Part shown: positions 1 to 7,974 of the stretch, in pieces
How the letters are laid out: the number at the start of each line of letters is the position of its first letter
Numbering within the stretch: the stretch's first letter is position 1
Assembly (NCBI GenBank): GCA_016866575.1
Contig: VGMA01000002.1
Span: 1 to 39,237 of the forward strand
Direction: 5' to 3'
DNA length: 39,237 bases
Source of the DNA: Chlamydiota bacterium
GTDB lineage: Bacteria; Chlamydiota; Chlamydiia; Chlamydiales; VGMA01
Translations under genes and position numbers: made by a program
Notes under the pieces: generated by a model
What the model was told of the DNA's origin: nothing
Seen by the model: the letters and a program-made list of their open reading frames with translations, nothing else
The model's database searches: none

Positions 1-706
1 CATTGAAACGTCTTCTAGAAATATCACAGATTTTTTGCCAAACCACAAGGCTTTCACGATTGCCTGATTGGAGCTTTACAACCTCTTCTTGCGCACGTTT
101 TTTGAAGTTAGGGTCAAGGTCAAACTGCTCTTTGGATTTTTTATACCAAACCACCAAATCGTCGAGATTGTATTTTTCATTATCGAGAAGATGGTTTTCT
201 GTTAGATAGCAAATGAGCATGCCAAACTGCGTACCCCAATCTCCCACGTGATTGAGCCGGATTACATCGTGACCAAAGAATTCAAATATTCTAGCTAAGG
301 ATTCTCCGATGATTGTCGAGCGTAAATGTCCTACGTGAAGATCTTTGGCGATATTAGGAGAAGAAAACTCCACAATGACCCTTTTTTTCTTTTCAGGGCG
401 CATCATCCCTAAAAAAGGATCTTGCAAAATCTGCATCAAATCGTGATCCAAGGAATCATTTTTGATTGTGATATTGATAAATCCAGGGCCTGCTATCTCC
501 ATCTTCTCAATCAGTGGACACTTGATCTTTTCAATTACCGCTTGAGCGAGCTCTCTAGGAGAGCATTTTCTATCTTTTGCCAATGAAAGAGCGCTATTGC
601 ACTGGTAGTGGCCAAATTTTTCGTTTGTCGCTTGCGTGATCTCTACTGTTTCAGTAGCAAATCCCTTTTTAAACTCTTCTTCAAGCAAAAATTTTAATGT
701 CTTCAT
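1..706 (-). CDS. argS: Arginyl-tRNA synthetase, N-terminal part (runs off left edge)
   Basis: Class I aminoacyl-tRNA synthetase that charges tRNA-Arg in the cytoplasm. About 235 N-terminal codons are visible, against roughly 560 for the family; the frame is open to base 1, so the gene is cut by the window edge and not broken. The start gives MKTLKFLLEEEFKKGF, the ArgS-type N-terminal tRNA-recognition domain. The class I HIGH motif follows near residues 117-135 as SSPNIAKDLHVGHLRSTIIG, a very characteristic ArgS signature, and then the NHVGDWGTQFGML stretch. The start ATG overlaps the TGA of the upstream leucine dehydrogenase (ATGA), so the two are probably co-transcribed and translationally coupled. 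Identification is firm. Confidence 0.95.
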   Translation of the reverse strand, partial: MKTLKFLLEEEFKKGFATETVEITQATNEKFGHYQCNSALSLAKDRKCSPRELAQAVIEKIKCPLIEKMEIAGPGFINITIKNDSLDHDLMQILQDPFLGMMRPEKKKRVIVEFSSPNIAKDLHVGHLRSTIIGESLARIFEFFGHDVIRLNHVGDWGTQFGMLICYLTENHLLDNEKYNLDDLVVWYKKSKEQFDLDPNFKKRAQEEVVKLQSGNRESLVVWQKICDISRRRFN

Positions 707-1761
707 ACACTCACTGCTTCTACCCTTTTACCTATGCCATAACGAAGGCGATGCTTTGCTAGCTGAATAGCTGCAAAGTCAGTTGTATACCCGTTTGTAT
801 CTGCTATGTGGAACACAGAAAGAAGTCTTTTATAAATTTTATCAACATTTGCTCTTGCGCGCATCGGGTGGTATTCTGCTGTATCCATCTCCATCTGTAC
901 ATTCACAACGCCGCCTGCATTGACGACAAAATCTGGTGCATAAACAATCCCTTTTTTCTTTAAGCGGTAAGCATCATCTGGGGTTAAAAGTTGATTATTA
1001 GCGCACCCTACAATCGCACGGCACTTGCATAAATCGATATTTTTTGCATGGAAAACCCCTCCCATTGCACATGGAGCTAAAATATCGCAGTTCACTTGGG
1101 TGATTTCATCCAATGAGACCTCTACTGCTCCAAAGCGGCGCTTCATTTCTAAAGAGCGTTCTTTATGCATATCACTTACGATAAGCTTTGCACCTTGCCA
1201 AAATAGCAGTTCTGTTAAATAGCCTCCTACTGCACCGACACCTTGAATAGCAATAGTTTTACCCTCTAGACTGTCTGAGCCATCCATATATTCCATTACA
1301 GCTTGCATAGCGCGCATAGTTCCCCATGCTGTATAAGGGCTTGGATTGCCGCTTAGTCCTAGAACATAAGGGGTCACTTCCCGAATAGTTACCACATCTT
1401 GCGGACTGCAGCCGCTATCTTCTGCACAAAAATATTTTCCACCAAGAGAGTGAACGATTTCAGCAAATCTTTTTAAAAGGGCATCTGTCTTTAGCCTTGG
1501 ATCGAGAATAATGACACTTTTGCCTCCGCCAAAGCCGCATTCAGCTAAAGCAGATTTGTAGGTCATCATTTTTGAAAGTCTTAGAGCATCTTCTAGAGCG
1601 GCTTCTTTAGTAGTATAAGGAAATATTCTGATTCCGCCCACTGCCGGCCCTAAAGCTGTGCTATGAATTGCAATATAGCAAGAAAGGCCTACACTGAGAT
1701 CTTCTGCGTAAAGTACTTTTTCATATTCGGCGACTTCGATTTCCTCGATATGAAGAGTCAT
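703..1761 (-). CDS. ldh: Leucine dehydrogenase (Glu/Leu/Phe/Val dehydrogenase family)
   Basis: NAD-dependent oxidative deamination of branched-chain amino acids, chiefly leucine, to 2-oxo acids. Visible are the Glu/Leu/Phe/Val dehydrogenase motif GFGGGKSVI with the catalytic lysine, the following DSGC segment, the Rossmann dinucleotide motif GVGAVGGYL and the C-terminal NAGGVVNV motif. The frame is open for 15 more codons upstream, but I prefer the ATG at 1761: it gives MTLHIEEIEV, follows a purine-rich AGGGGGATA ribosome site, and yields the usual family length (352 aa). It is the first gene of a unit with argS (ATGA overlap). A perfect 9-base inverted repeat lies about 35 bases upstream of the start. 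Chlamydiae have a leucine dehydrogenase of this type; substrate choice among branched-chain amino acids is inferred from the family. Confidence 0.9.
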   Translation of the reverse strand: MTLHIEEIEVAEYEKVLYAEDLSVGLSCYIAIHSTALGPAVGGIRIFPYTTKEAALEDALRLSKMMTYKSALAECGFGGGKSVIILDPRLKTDALLKRFAEIVHSLGGKYFCAEDSGCSPQDVVTIREVTPYVLGLSGNPSPYTAWGTMRAMQAVMEYMDGSDSLEGKTIAIQGVGAVGGYLTELLFWQGAKLIVSDMHKERSLEMKRRFGAVEVSLDEITQVNCDILAPCAMGGVFHAKNIDLCKCRAIVGCANNQLLTPDDAYRLKKKGIVYAPDFVVNAGGVVNVQMEMDTAEYHPMRARANVDKIYKRLLSVFHIADTNGYTTDFAAIQLAKHRLRYGIGKRVEAVSV

Positions 1762-1794
1762 AAGCAATATCCCCCTAACTAAAAATTTTTCAGA

Positions 1795-1817
1795 GCATCC
1801 TAGCACAACTAGGATGC
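1795..1817. promoter_or_regulatory. Perfect inverted repeat upstream of ldh-argS
   Basis: GCATCCTAG and CTAGGATGC form a perfect 9-base inverted repeat around a 5-base centre (CACAA). It lies between the ldh start and a TATACT hexamer (minus strand, 1826-1831) that could be a -10 box, though no good -35 box was seen at the right distance. It could be a dimeric repressor operator or a leader hairpin of the ldh-argS transcript. No T-box sequence was recognised, so a tRNA-sensing role is not supported. Confidence 0.45.
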
Positions 1818-1992
1818 TAGGACAAGTATAATCTTTGCTTGCACTATGCGATGAGAAGAGTCAAGAAATTTTAAAAAACCCCTTGTTTTCTAAAAAACTT
1901 TTGCTAATTTATTGGAGTTTACCACCTCTACTTTAATTCATTTGTGAATAATTAATGAACGCGGTAAGCTTTCACCAAAATGGAGTATTACA

Positions 1993-2757
1993 ATGGGCAA
2001 AATGGTCGTTTCAGATCCACTCATGGCCGAGCTTGAAGCCTACTTAAGAAAAAATCGCAAAGCGGATTTGATGAGTACATATCTGCTATTTCTAGAAAAA
2101 AAATTCCATCTCGACCCTGTTGTTTTCGGGCGTGAAAAAAAGATTTACCAAAGTGAAGATGAGCTTGTCAAATTGCTCGAACAAGAAAACAAACTTTGGC
2201 GCGAAACTGAAATCAAAATCCAGGTCGGAGCTCCTACTGTTAATTCCGAAACCACCCGCATCTATATCTGTCCTTTCTCAGGGAAAGTATTCGGAGACAA
2301 CACACATCCAAACCCGCAAGATGCCATTTACGACTGGGTTTCAAACTGCAAAGAAAACACTGAACGCAAAGATGGGATGAAAGTAAAGAAATTTTACGTT
2401 TCAGAAGATCCTGAAGTAATCAAAAATTACATTCAAGTGCGTCGCGAACCGATCACAAAAACTGTTTATACATCCGTTGTGACAGGTAAATTATTCAATA
2501 GCAAAAAAGCTGTAGTAGAGGACTTCCTCAAATACCAAATCAAACACGTCCGCTTTTCAGACATTACGAAACAGAACCGATTTGAAATTGAAGAACATTT
2601 CCTTGAATTCATCCAAAAACACCTTGACGAAACCAAAATTTCAGCCTTCGTAGAAAGTCTAAGTGGTCATGAAGCTTTCATCCGCCACATCGAGCGCTGG
2701 ACAGAAGAGCAGTCAGAAAGTTCGTCAGAGGCTGATGAAGACGAGGATGATCAGTAA
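1993..2757 (+). CDS. Conserved chlamydial protein, DUF2709-like
   Basis: 254-aa soluble protein of unknown function. It looks like the DUF2709 family, which I know only from Chlamydiae and recall as neighbour of tsaE and dnaQ there. Two short look-alike motifs stand out: CPFSGKVF (residues 93-100) and SVVTGKLF (161-168), each followed by a segment ending in an aromatic/acidic helix, suggesting an internal duplication of a small CxxSGK/xxTGK module. The C-terminus (about 238-254) is strongly acidic and serine-rich. No signal peptide or membrane segment. A clear GGAG ribosome site precedes the ATG. The 3' end overlaps tsaE, so it is the first gene of the tsaE-engB-dnaQ operon. The family assignment is from memory of motif and context; the function is unknown. 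Confidence 0.8.
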   Translation: MGKMVVSDPLMAELEAYLRKNRKADLMSTYLLFLEKKFHLDPVVFGREKKIYQSEDELVKLLEQENKLWRETEIKIQVGAPTVNSETTRIYICPFSGKVFGDNTHPNPQDAIYDWVSNCKENTERKDGMKVKKFYVSEDPEVIKNYIQVRREPITKTVYTSVVTGKLFNSKKAVVEDFLKYQIKHVRFSDITKQNRFEIEEHFLEFIQKHLDETKISAFVESLSGHEAFIRHIERWTEEQSESSSEADEDEDDQ

Positions 2758-3160
2758 ATCTCTCTTAGAGACAGCTCAGTTTGCAGAAGAAACAGCAAAA
2801 AAGCTCACTCCCGGTACGCTCATCGCTTTGTATGGAACGATGGGCTCCGGAAAAACGACATTTGCGAAAGGGATCATTTCTTTTTTAACAGAAATTCAAG
2901 AAGAAACGATCACCTCTCCAACCTTTACCTACATGCATCTTTATGAAACCAAAACAAAAGATGTCGTTTGCCACTTTGACCTCTACCGCCTCAACAATAG
3001 CGAAGACTTTCTGATGGCAGGTTTTGAGGAATATTTACATGCGCCTTATATCACGTTGATAGAGTGGCCCGAAAGAATCGAAGATTTATTGATCATGCCC
3101 CATAAAAAAATTGTCCTATCTGTCATTGATGAAGAAACAAGGAGTTTTTCATGTTCCTAG
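2735..3160 (+). CDS. tsaE: tRNA threonylcarbamoyladenosine biosynthesis ATPase TsaE (YjeE)
   Basis: ATPase that works with TsaB and TsaD to make N6-threonylcarbamoyladenosine at position 37 of ANN-decoding tRNAs. The P-loop GTMGSGKTTF sits near residue 33, followed by the family signature SPTFTYMHLY and the HFDLYRL segment, ending with the IEWPERIEDLL motif typical of TsaE. Two ATGs are possible, 2735 and 2747; 2735 has AGAGG just upstream, while the later one has no usable site. Either way the start overlaps the end of the DUF2709-like gene. The 3' end overlaps engB by 10 bases. About 141 aa, normal for the family. Confidence 0.93.
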   Translation: MKTRMISKSLLETAQFAEETAKKLTPGTLIALYGTMGSGKTTFAKGIISFLTEIQEETITSPTFTYMHLYETKTKDVVCHFDLYRLNNSEDFLMAGFEEYLHAPYITLIEWPERIEDLLIMPHKKIVLSVIDEETRSFSCS

Positions 3161-3714
3161 GCTCATTTTGCGCACCTCCTTACCCTAAAATTTCTAAAGC
3201 TATTGTTTTTGTAGGACGCTCTAATGTAGGAAAATCCTCTTTGATCAACCACTTAACTGCGATTAAAAATCTCGCTAAGACCTCCTCTACCCCAGGAAAA
3301 ACTCAGCACATCAATTTCTTTTTGATCCAAAATCGCTTTCACTACGTAGATCTTCCTGGATACGGTTTTGCCAAAGCTTCCAAAACTCGGCAAAATGCTT
3401 GGAGCAAAAACATTCAATGTTTTTTAGAATCAAGCAATGATATTGGTGTCATCATACAGCTTCTTGACATTCGACATATGCCCTCAGAAGAAGATATGCA
3501 AATGATTGAATGGTGCTGCAATGCAGAATTTCCTATTCTTTTTGTTTTAACAAAACTCGACAAGATCCCCACAACTAAACAAGCCTCAACGGTCCAAGCG
3601 TTCACTAAACTACTAGAAGAAGTTGTAGAAAATCCTGTTGTAATACCCTATACCATTAAAGATTCAGCCGGCAAAGATCGGCTATTAACTATGATCCAAA
3701 AGGCCACAAAATGA
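3151..3714 (+). CDS. engB: Ribosome-biogenesis GTP-binding protein EngB (YsxC/YihA)
   Basis: Small GTPase of the TrmE-Era-EngA-EngB group that helps late assembly of the large ribosomal subunit. G1 is GRSNVGKSS at residues 22-30, G2 is in the STPGKTQ segment, G3 is DLPGYGFA, and G4 is TKLD. The PGKT and DLPGYG motifs together are specific for EngB. 187 aa, close to family length (about 195). An AAGGAG site lies six bases before the ATG, inside the end of tsaE, and the gene ends in an ATGA overlap with the exonuclease gene. Confidence 0.94.
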   Translation: MFLGSFCAPPYPKISKAIVFVGRSNVGKSSLINHLTAIKNLAKTSSTPGKTQHINFFLIQNRFHYVDLPGYGFAKASKTRQNAWSKNIQCFLESSNDIGVIIQLLDIRHMPSEEDMQMIEWCCNAEFPILFVLTKLDKIPTTKQASTVQAFTKLLEEVVENPVVIPYTIKDSAGKDRLLTMIQKATK

Positions 3715-4457
3715 AAAAGCAAACCTTTGTCTGCGTCGATCTAGAACTTACTGGACTTAGTGTAGAGACCGATAGAATCATTGAAGTAGCTGTTGCCAAA
3801 TTCAACCTTGAAGAGATCTTTAGCACTTACGAAACGCTAGTTGACCCAGAAACTGCAATACCTGAAGCTTCTATGGCAATCCATCACATTTCTAATGAAA
3901 TGGTGCAAGGCAAACCAAAAATCGCTGAGGTGCTTCCTGAAGTACTTTCATTGCTTAAAAATGAAGTGATCATTGGTCACGGCATCGGCTTTGATCTCGC
4001 TGTGCTTGAAAAAGAAGCCATCAGATCTGGCATCCATGTCAATTTCCCTAAAGACCGCGTGATTGATACCTTAAGACTTGCAAGATTGTATGGACAAAGC
4101 CCTACTAACTCTTTAGAAATGCTTCGCCACCACTTCAATATTGAACCGGAAGGTGCGCACCGCGCGATGAGCGATGTAGTGGTCAATATCAAAGTATTCA
4201 AATACTTAACTATGCAATTTCGCTCTCTTTCCGAGCTTCTTGATAGACTCAAACACCCTATTTTGATGAAAGCTATGCCCCTTGGAAAGCACAAAGGGAG
4301 AACCTTTGCAGAATTGCCCCTTGACTATCTTCGCTGGGCCGTTAGACAAGAGTTTGACCAGGATTTGATCTTTTCCTTACAGACAGAGCTCAAAAAAAGA
4401 AAGCGGGGCACAGGGTTTTCTCAAAGCTGTAGACCTTTTGAAAATATCGATTTATAG
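3711..4457 (+). CDS. dnaQ: DnaQ-like 3'-5' exonuclease (DNA polymerase III epsilon type)
   Basis: DEDDh-family exonuclease, either the proofreading epsilon subunit of DNA polymerase III or a related nuclease. Exo I is VDLELTG with the acidic pair D-x-E (residues 9-11), Exo II is in HGIGFDLAVL, and Exo III is HRAMSD with the catalytic histidine. After the nuclease domain comes a short C-terminal module, MPLGKHKGRTFAELPLDYL (about 193-211), like the DUF3820 segment attached to some DnaQ proteins. 248 aa. Last gene of the operon beginning at 1993; its ATG overlaps the engB stop. Chlamydiae carry more than one DnaQ paralogue, so whether this one is the replisome subunit cannot be decided here. 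Confidence 0.88.
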   Translation: MKKQTFVCVDLELTGLSVETDRIIEVAVAKFNLEEIFSTYETLVDPETAIPEASMAIHHISNEMVQGKPKIAEVLPEVLSLLKNEVIIGHGIGFDLAVLEKEAIRSGIHVNFPKDRVIDTLRLARLYGQSPTNSLEMLRHHFNIEPEGAHRAMSDVVVNIKVFKYLTMQFRSLSELLDRLKHPILMKAMPLGKHKGRTFAELPLDYLRWAVRQEFDQDLIFSLQTELKKRKRGTGFSQSCRPFENIDL

Positions 4458-4468
4458 ATCGATAAAGC

Positions 4469-4906
4469 TCAATGGTGCGCTCGAATTACCGTATTTAGCT
4501 GCTTAACTAACGTATTTTTTTCTTGGTCCGTTAAATAGATCGCACCTGATTTTTCATCAAAAGATCTCTTTTTTATAGCTTCTTGAGATTCACTACTGCC
4601 TTGTATTGTTTCGAGCTTTTCTTTGATAGCTTTGAGCTTTTCACTAGAATCACCTTCGTAGTTGACCAAGCGGACGTTGCCATTTTTTTGAAAGCTCAAA
4701 CCATGCTGCTGCCAAAACTCAGCGCTGTGGGCGTCATTTTGAGAAAAAATCCCTTGCATCTGATCGTAAAAGTTTTGCACATCAAATTGTTCAAAGCCGT
4801 TATCATCTAGCCACGTTTGGTAGTCTTGCGTATCTTCACTATTGATGGAAGTATTTGCATCTTGCTCAGAACTAGCAGTTTTGCTTAAAGGGTCTATTGG
4901 CATCAT
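4469..4906 (-). CDS. Hypothetical protein, acidic, lineage-specific
   Basis: 145-aa protein I do not recognise. It is hydrophilic and mostly helical by composition, without signal peptide or membrane segment. The first ~30 residues are rich in Ser, Thr, Asp and Glu, as is common in unstructured type III secretion leaders, though this is only suggestive. Good AGGAG site nine bases before the first of two adjacent ATGs (4906). It is convergent with dnaQ, with only 11 bases between the stops. A 7-base hairpin (4445-4464) sits at that junction. Stand-alone gene with its own promoter region in the 183-base gap shared with pgk. Confidence 0.65.
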   Translation of the reverse strand: MMPIDPLSKTASSEQDANTSINSEDTQDYQTWLDDNGFEQFDVQNFYDQMQGIFSQNDAHSAEFWQQHGLSFQKNGNVRLVNYEGDSSEKLKAIKEKLETIQGSSESQEAIKKRSFDEKSGAIYLTDQEKNTLVKQLNTVIRAHH

Positions 4907-5089
4907 TTCTGATCACTCCTGTTATCTATACTAAAAAAAATACCATGTATTAAATACAAATGATTTGATATGTTCCTTGTTATAAGAGAGTTTATTCCAC
5001 CATCTGCTTTTTGAAAAATTAGCACATTGATTATGAACATGCTTAATCTCTTTAATTACCCATCAATAAAAAGTTGAGGATTTTTAGGT

Positions 5090-6262
5090 ATGGAGCTCCC
5101 TGTTATTGATTCTATTAACTTTGCGGGTGAAAAAGTCCTTGTGAGAGTAGACTTCAACGTCCCTATCGAAAACGGATCTGTAACAGATGCCACAAGAATC
5201 AAGGAAGCTTTACCAACCCTTCAAAAGGTTTTAGCAACAAACGGCAGCCTTATCCTGCTGAGCCATCTTGGAAGACCTCAAGGCAAAAGGGATATAAAAT
5301 ATTCTTTAGCGCCTGTTGCTAAAGAGCTTGCTTCTATTTTACAAACACCTGTCAAAATGGCTAGCGATGTGATTGGCAGTGAAGTTAAAGCTATGGCTTT
5401 GGCCCTTAAGCCAAAAGAGGTGCTTCTTTTAGAAAATCTTCGCTTTTACGAAGCTGAAGAAAATCCAGAAAAAGATCCTTCCTTTGCTAAACAATTAGCC
5501 GAACTTGGCACCTTCTATATCAACGATGCTTTTGGCGCAGCCCATAGAGCTCATGCTTCAACAGCTGATATTGTTCAATATTTTCCTAAAAAAAGATGCG
5601 CCGGTCTATTGATGGAAAAAGAAGTTACTATTTTAACAAAAATTTTTCAAAATCCGGATCGTCCTTTTTACGCCCTGATTGGAGGCGCTAAAGTGGGCAG
5701 CAAGATGGGAGTGCTCTATGCTTTATTAGAAAAAGCTGACGCTCTTTTTATCGGCGGAGCGATGGCTTTTACTTTTTTTAAAGCTCAAGAAAAAAATGTA
5801 GGTGCATCATTAGTCGATTACGAGCACATCCATACAGCTAAAAAAATTCTTGATAAAGCATTAGAGAAAAAAAACCCTATTTACCTGCCCATCGATATCG
5901 TTACAGAAAATCATGGCACTATTGAGACAAATAAAGATTTTCCGATAGATGCAAAAGGGGTAGACATCGGAGAAAAAACCATCGAAAAATGGCAAAACTT
6001 GATGCAGGGTGCAAAGACAGTTTTTTGGAACGGACCGATGGGTATTTTTGAAGTTTCTCCATTTGAAAAAGGGACCTTTGCGATGGCAAAAGCGATTTCT
6101 TCTTTATCTGCTACCACTGTTATAGGAGGCGGAGATTCTGCATACGCTGCCGAAAAATCAGGTCTTAGTAAAAAATTTACACACGTCTCTACAGGTGGCG
6201 GCGCTGCTCTTGAATTTATTGAATTTGGCTCGCTAACTGCCATCGACTTTTTAAAGAAATAA
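5090..6262 (+). CDS. pgk: Phosphoglycerate kinase
   Basis: Glycolytic enzyme converting 1,3-bisphosphoglycerate and ADP to 3-phosphoglycerate and ATP. The N-terminal VLVRVDFNVPI motif, LENLRFYEAEEN, NDAFGAAHRAHAST and the C-terminal GGGDSAYAAEKSG and STGGGAALEFIE nucleotide-binding motifs are all present. 390 aa, normal size. Probably monocistronic: a 183-base gap lies upstream, and a hairpin plus T-tract (6322-6347) follows. Chlamydiae depend partly on their own substrate-level phosphorylation, which fits its presence beside a nucleotide translocase. Confidence 0.97.
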   Translation: MELPVIDSINFAGEKVLVRVDFNVPIENGSVTDATRIKEALPTLQKVLATNGSLILLSHLGRPQGKRDIKYSLAPVAKELASILQTPVKMASDVIGSEVKAMALALKPKEVLLLENLRFYEAEENPEKDPSFAKQLAELGTFYINDAFGAAHRAHASTADIVQYFPKKRCAGLLMEKEVTILTKIFQNPDRPFYALIGGAKVGSKMGVLYALLEKADALFIGGAMAFTFFKAQEKNVGASLVDYEHIHTAKKILDKALEKKNPIYLPIDIVTENHGTIETNKDFPIDAKGVDIGEKTIEKWQNLMQGAKTVFWNGPMGIFEVSPFEKGTFAMAKAISSLSATTVIGGGDSAYAAEKSGLSKKFTHVSTGGGAALEFIEFGSLTAIDFLKK

Positions 6263-6292
6263 TTTTTTTGTGGAAGATATCTGATAAACAGG

Positions 6293-6298
6293 TATAAT
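6293..6298 (+). promoter_or_regulatory. Possible -10 box (TATAAT) after pgk
   Basis: A perfect TATAAT lies 30 bases after the pgk stop and about 25 bases before a terminator hairpin. The best upstream -35 candidate (TTGTGG, 6268-6273) has a 19-base spacer, so promoter strength is doubtful. If active it would make only a ~40-base RNA unless the terminator is read through. Confidence 0.3.
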
Positions 6299-6321
6299 TG
6301 ACGGCGAAGGGAGGGCCATTT

Positions 6322-6347
6322 GCTCAAGAATCTATTGAGCTGTTTTT
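6322..6347 (+). terminator. Rho-independent terminator after pgk
   Basis: GCTCAA (6322-6327) and TTGAGC (6335-6340) make a 6-base stem with a 7-base loop, followed directly by TGTTTTT. It most simply ends pgk transcription; it also lies in the leader of the nucleotide-translocase operon, so an attenuation role is possible. Confidence 0.65.
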
Positions 6348-6420
6348 ATTCTACTATCACAATCGGCGCCCCCCTATATCCAAATAATATTGTTCAAATC
6401 CCCACACATAGGCAAGCTAT

Positions 6421-7974
6421 ATGACTTCTGCAACTACAGAAGAGTTTGGTAGGTTACGATCACTATTTTGGCCAATCCATCGGTTTGAGCTCAAAAAGTT
6501 CTTCCCGATGCTCGTGATATATTCCTTGATCGTCTTTAACTACAGCATACTTCGTGCTGCTAAAGACGCTCTTGTGATTACAGCGCCTGCTTCAGGAGCT
6601 GAAGCAATACCGTTTATTAAAGTATGGGCAATTTTGCCTATGGCGGTATTGTTAACATATATATTCACAAGGCTATCGAATCGCTTCCATCGCGATAAAG
6701 TATTTTATATCATGATGGCGGGGTTTTTAACGTTCTATGCCCTTTTTACCTTTGTCTTATACCCGCTTCGCGACTATTTGCATCCGCATGAATTTGCAGA
6801 TAGGCTCCAAGCTTCGCTTCCAAAAGGCTTTAGCGGCCTTGTGGCTGTGTTCCGAAATTGGACATTCACACTATTTTATGTGATGTCTGAACTTTGGGGA
6901 ACCACCATTATGAGCGTTCTTTTCTGGGGATTTGCTAATGAAGTCACATCTGTAAAAGATGCAAAAAGATACTATGCAATTCTTGGACTTGGAGCAAACA
7001 TCGGAACGATGCTAGCAGGTCAGCTTGCGATCATTTTATCGTCTGAAAAACTCTATCAGACTATATCGATTGTGCAAGATCGCTGGGGACAAAGTTTAAT
7101 TTTACTTACCATCTTGGTAATTTGTACGGGAGTAGCAGCGATTGCTCTGTATCGATATTTAACGACTAAAGTCTTTAAAAATGAAGAGCTAGATCAACAC
7201 GAAGAAGAAAAAGCAGAACTGAAAATGGGTATGCGAAAAAACTTTGCTTATCTAGCGCAGTCCCGCTATTTGATCTACATTGCTGTATTGGTGCTTGCAT
7301 ACAACATTTCTTTAAACCTTATCGAAGTTGTATGGAAAGATCAACTTAGAGCGCTTTGCCCAGATCCTGCTGACTACAATGCGTATATGGGAAGAGTCCT
7401 TATTTTTATCGGCCTGACCTCTACGATTGTCTCAGCTTTTATTTGCGGCAATGTGATTAGAAAATATGGCTGGACCGTTAGCGCGCTTTGCACACCGATT
7501 ATTTTGCTTGTTACCGGTATACTGTTTTTTTCTTTCTTGCTATTCAACCACATCCCCTCCATCGGGATCGTTGCTGCTTGGCTTGGGGCATCTCCTCTTA
7601 GTCTTTGCGTTTTCTTTGGTGCAATGCAAAACTGCTTTTCAAGGGCAGGAAAATTCACCTTCTTTGATGCAACTAAAGAAATTGCTTTTATCCCTCTTAG
7701 CAGAGAATCAAAGCTCAAAGGAAAAGCTGCTATTGACGGCGTAGGATCAAGACTTGGAAAATCAGGCGGATCTTTTGTCCACCAGTGCCTTCTAATGGTT
7801 TTTGGCTCAGTCTCATTGAGCACTCCTTATGTAGCTGTGATATTAGCGCTTGTGTTTGTCGGATGGATCGCTGCCGTAAAAGGGCTTGGCCACTTGTTTG
7901 CCGAAGTTTCTGATGAAACTAGACCAACTAGAGCCAATACTCCAAAAACAACTTATGCGGAAGCTTCATCATGA
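6421..7974 (+). CDS. npt: Nucleotide transporter of the ADP/ATP translocase (NTT) family
   Basis: Inner-membrane carrier of about 11-12 membrane segments, restricted to obligate intracellular bacteria and plastids. It takes up ATP (in exchange for ADP) or other nucleotides from the host. The diagnostic first-helix motif ILRAAKDALVITAP and the following GAEAIPFIK are present, as are the LFWGFANEVTSVKDAKRYY and ATKEIAFIPLSRESKLKGKAA motifs further on. 517 aa, full family length. Its place in front of pgsA-sohB-polA-coaE-rho matches the locus of the second chlamydial paralogue (Npt2 type, a proton-coupled nucleotide importer as I recall), but substrate cannot be read from sequence. It heads the operon, and its stop overlaps the dedA start by four bases. 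Confidence 0.93.
   Translation: MTSATTEEFGRLRSLFWPIHRFELKKFFPMLVIYSLIVFNYSILRAAKDALVITAPASGAEAIPFIKVWAILPMAVLLTYIFTRLSNRFHRDKVFYIMMAGFLTFYALFTFVLYPLRDYLHPHEFADRLQASLPKGFSGLVAVFRNWTFTLFYVMSELWGTTIMSVLFWGFANEVTSVKDAKRYYAILGLGANIGTMLAGQLAIILSSEKLYQTISIVQDRWGQSLILLTILVICTGVAAIALYRYLTTKVFKNEELDQHEEEKAELKMGMRKNFAYLAQSRYLIYIAVLVLAYNISLNLIEVVWKDQLRALCPDPADYNAYMGRVLIFIGLTSTIVSAFICGNVIRKYGWTVSALCTPIILLVTGILFFSFLLFNHIPSIGIVAAWLGASPLSLCVFFGAMQNCFSRAGKFTFFDATKEIAFIPLSRESKLKGKAAIDGVGSRLGKSGGSFVHQCLLMVFGSVSLSTPYVAVILALVFVGWIAAVKGLGHLFAEVSDETRPTRANTPKTTYAEASS

Noticed and set aside
3..209. 68-aa plus-strand frame at the left edge
   Set aside because: It lies antisense to argS, which is clearly the real gene with the HIGH motif; the frame has no ribosome site or family features.
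1762..1806. Upstream in-frame extension of leucine dehydrogenase
   Set aside because: The extra 15 codons overlap the palindrome region, do not match the family start, and the ATG at 1761 has a ribosome site.
1828..1833. TATAAT as plus-strand promoter of the DUF2709-like operon
   Set aside because: No -35-like hexamer 16-18 bases upstream, and it is 160 bases from the gene; probably AT-rich chance.
4445..4464. Hairpin between dnaQ and the 145-aa gene as a terminator
   Set aside because: Stem of only seven AT-rich pairs and just four T on the minus strand; too weak to call.
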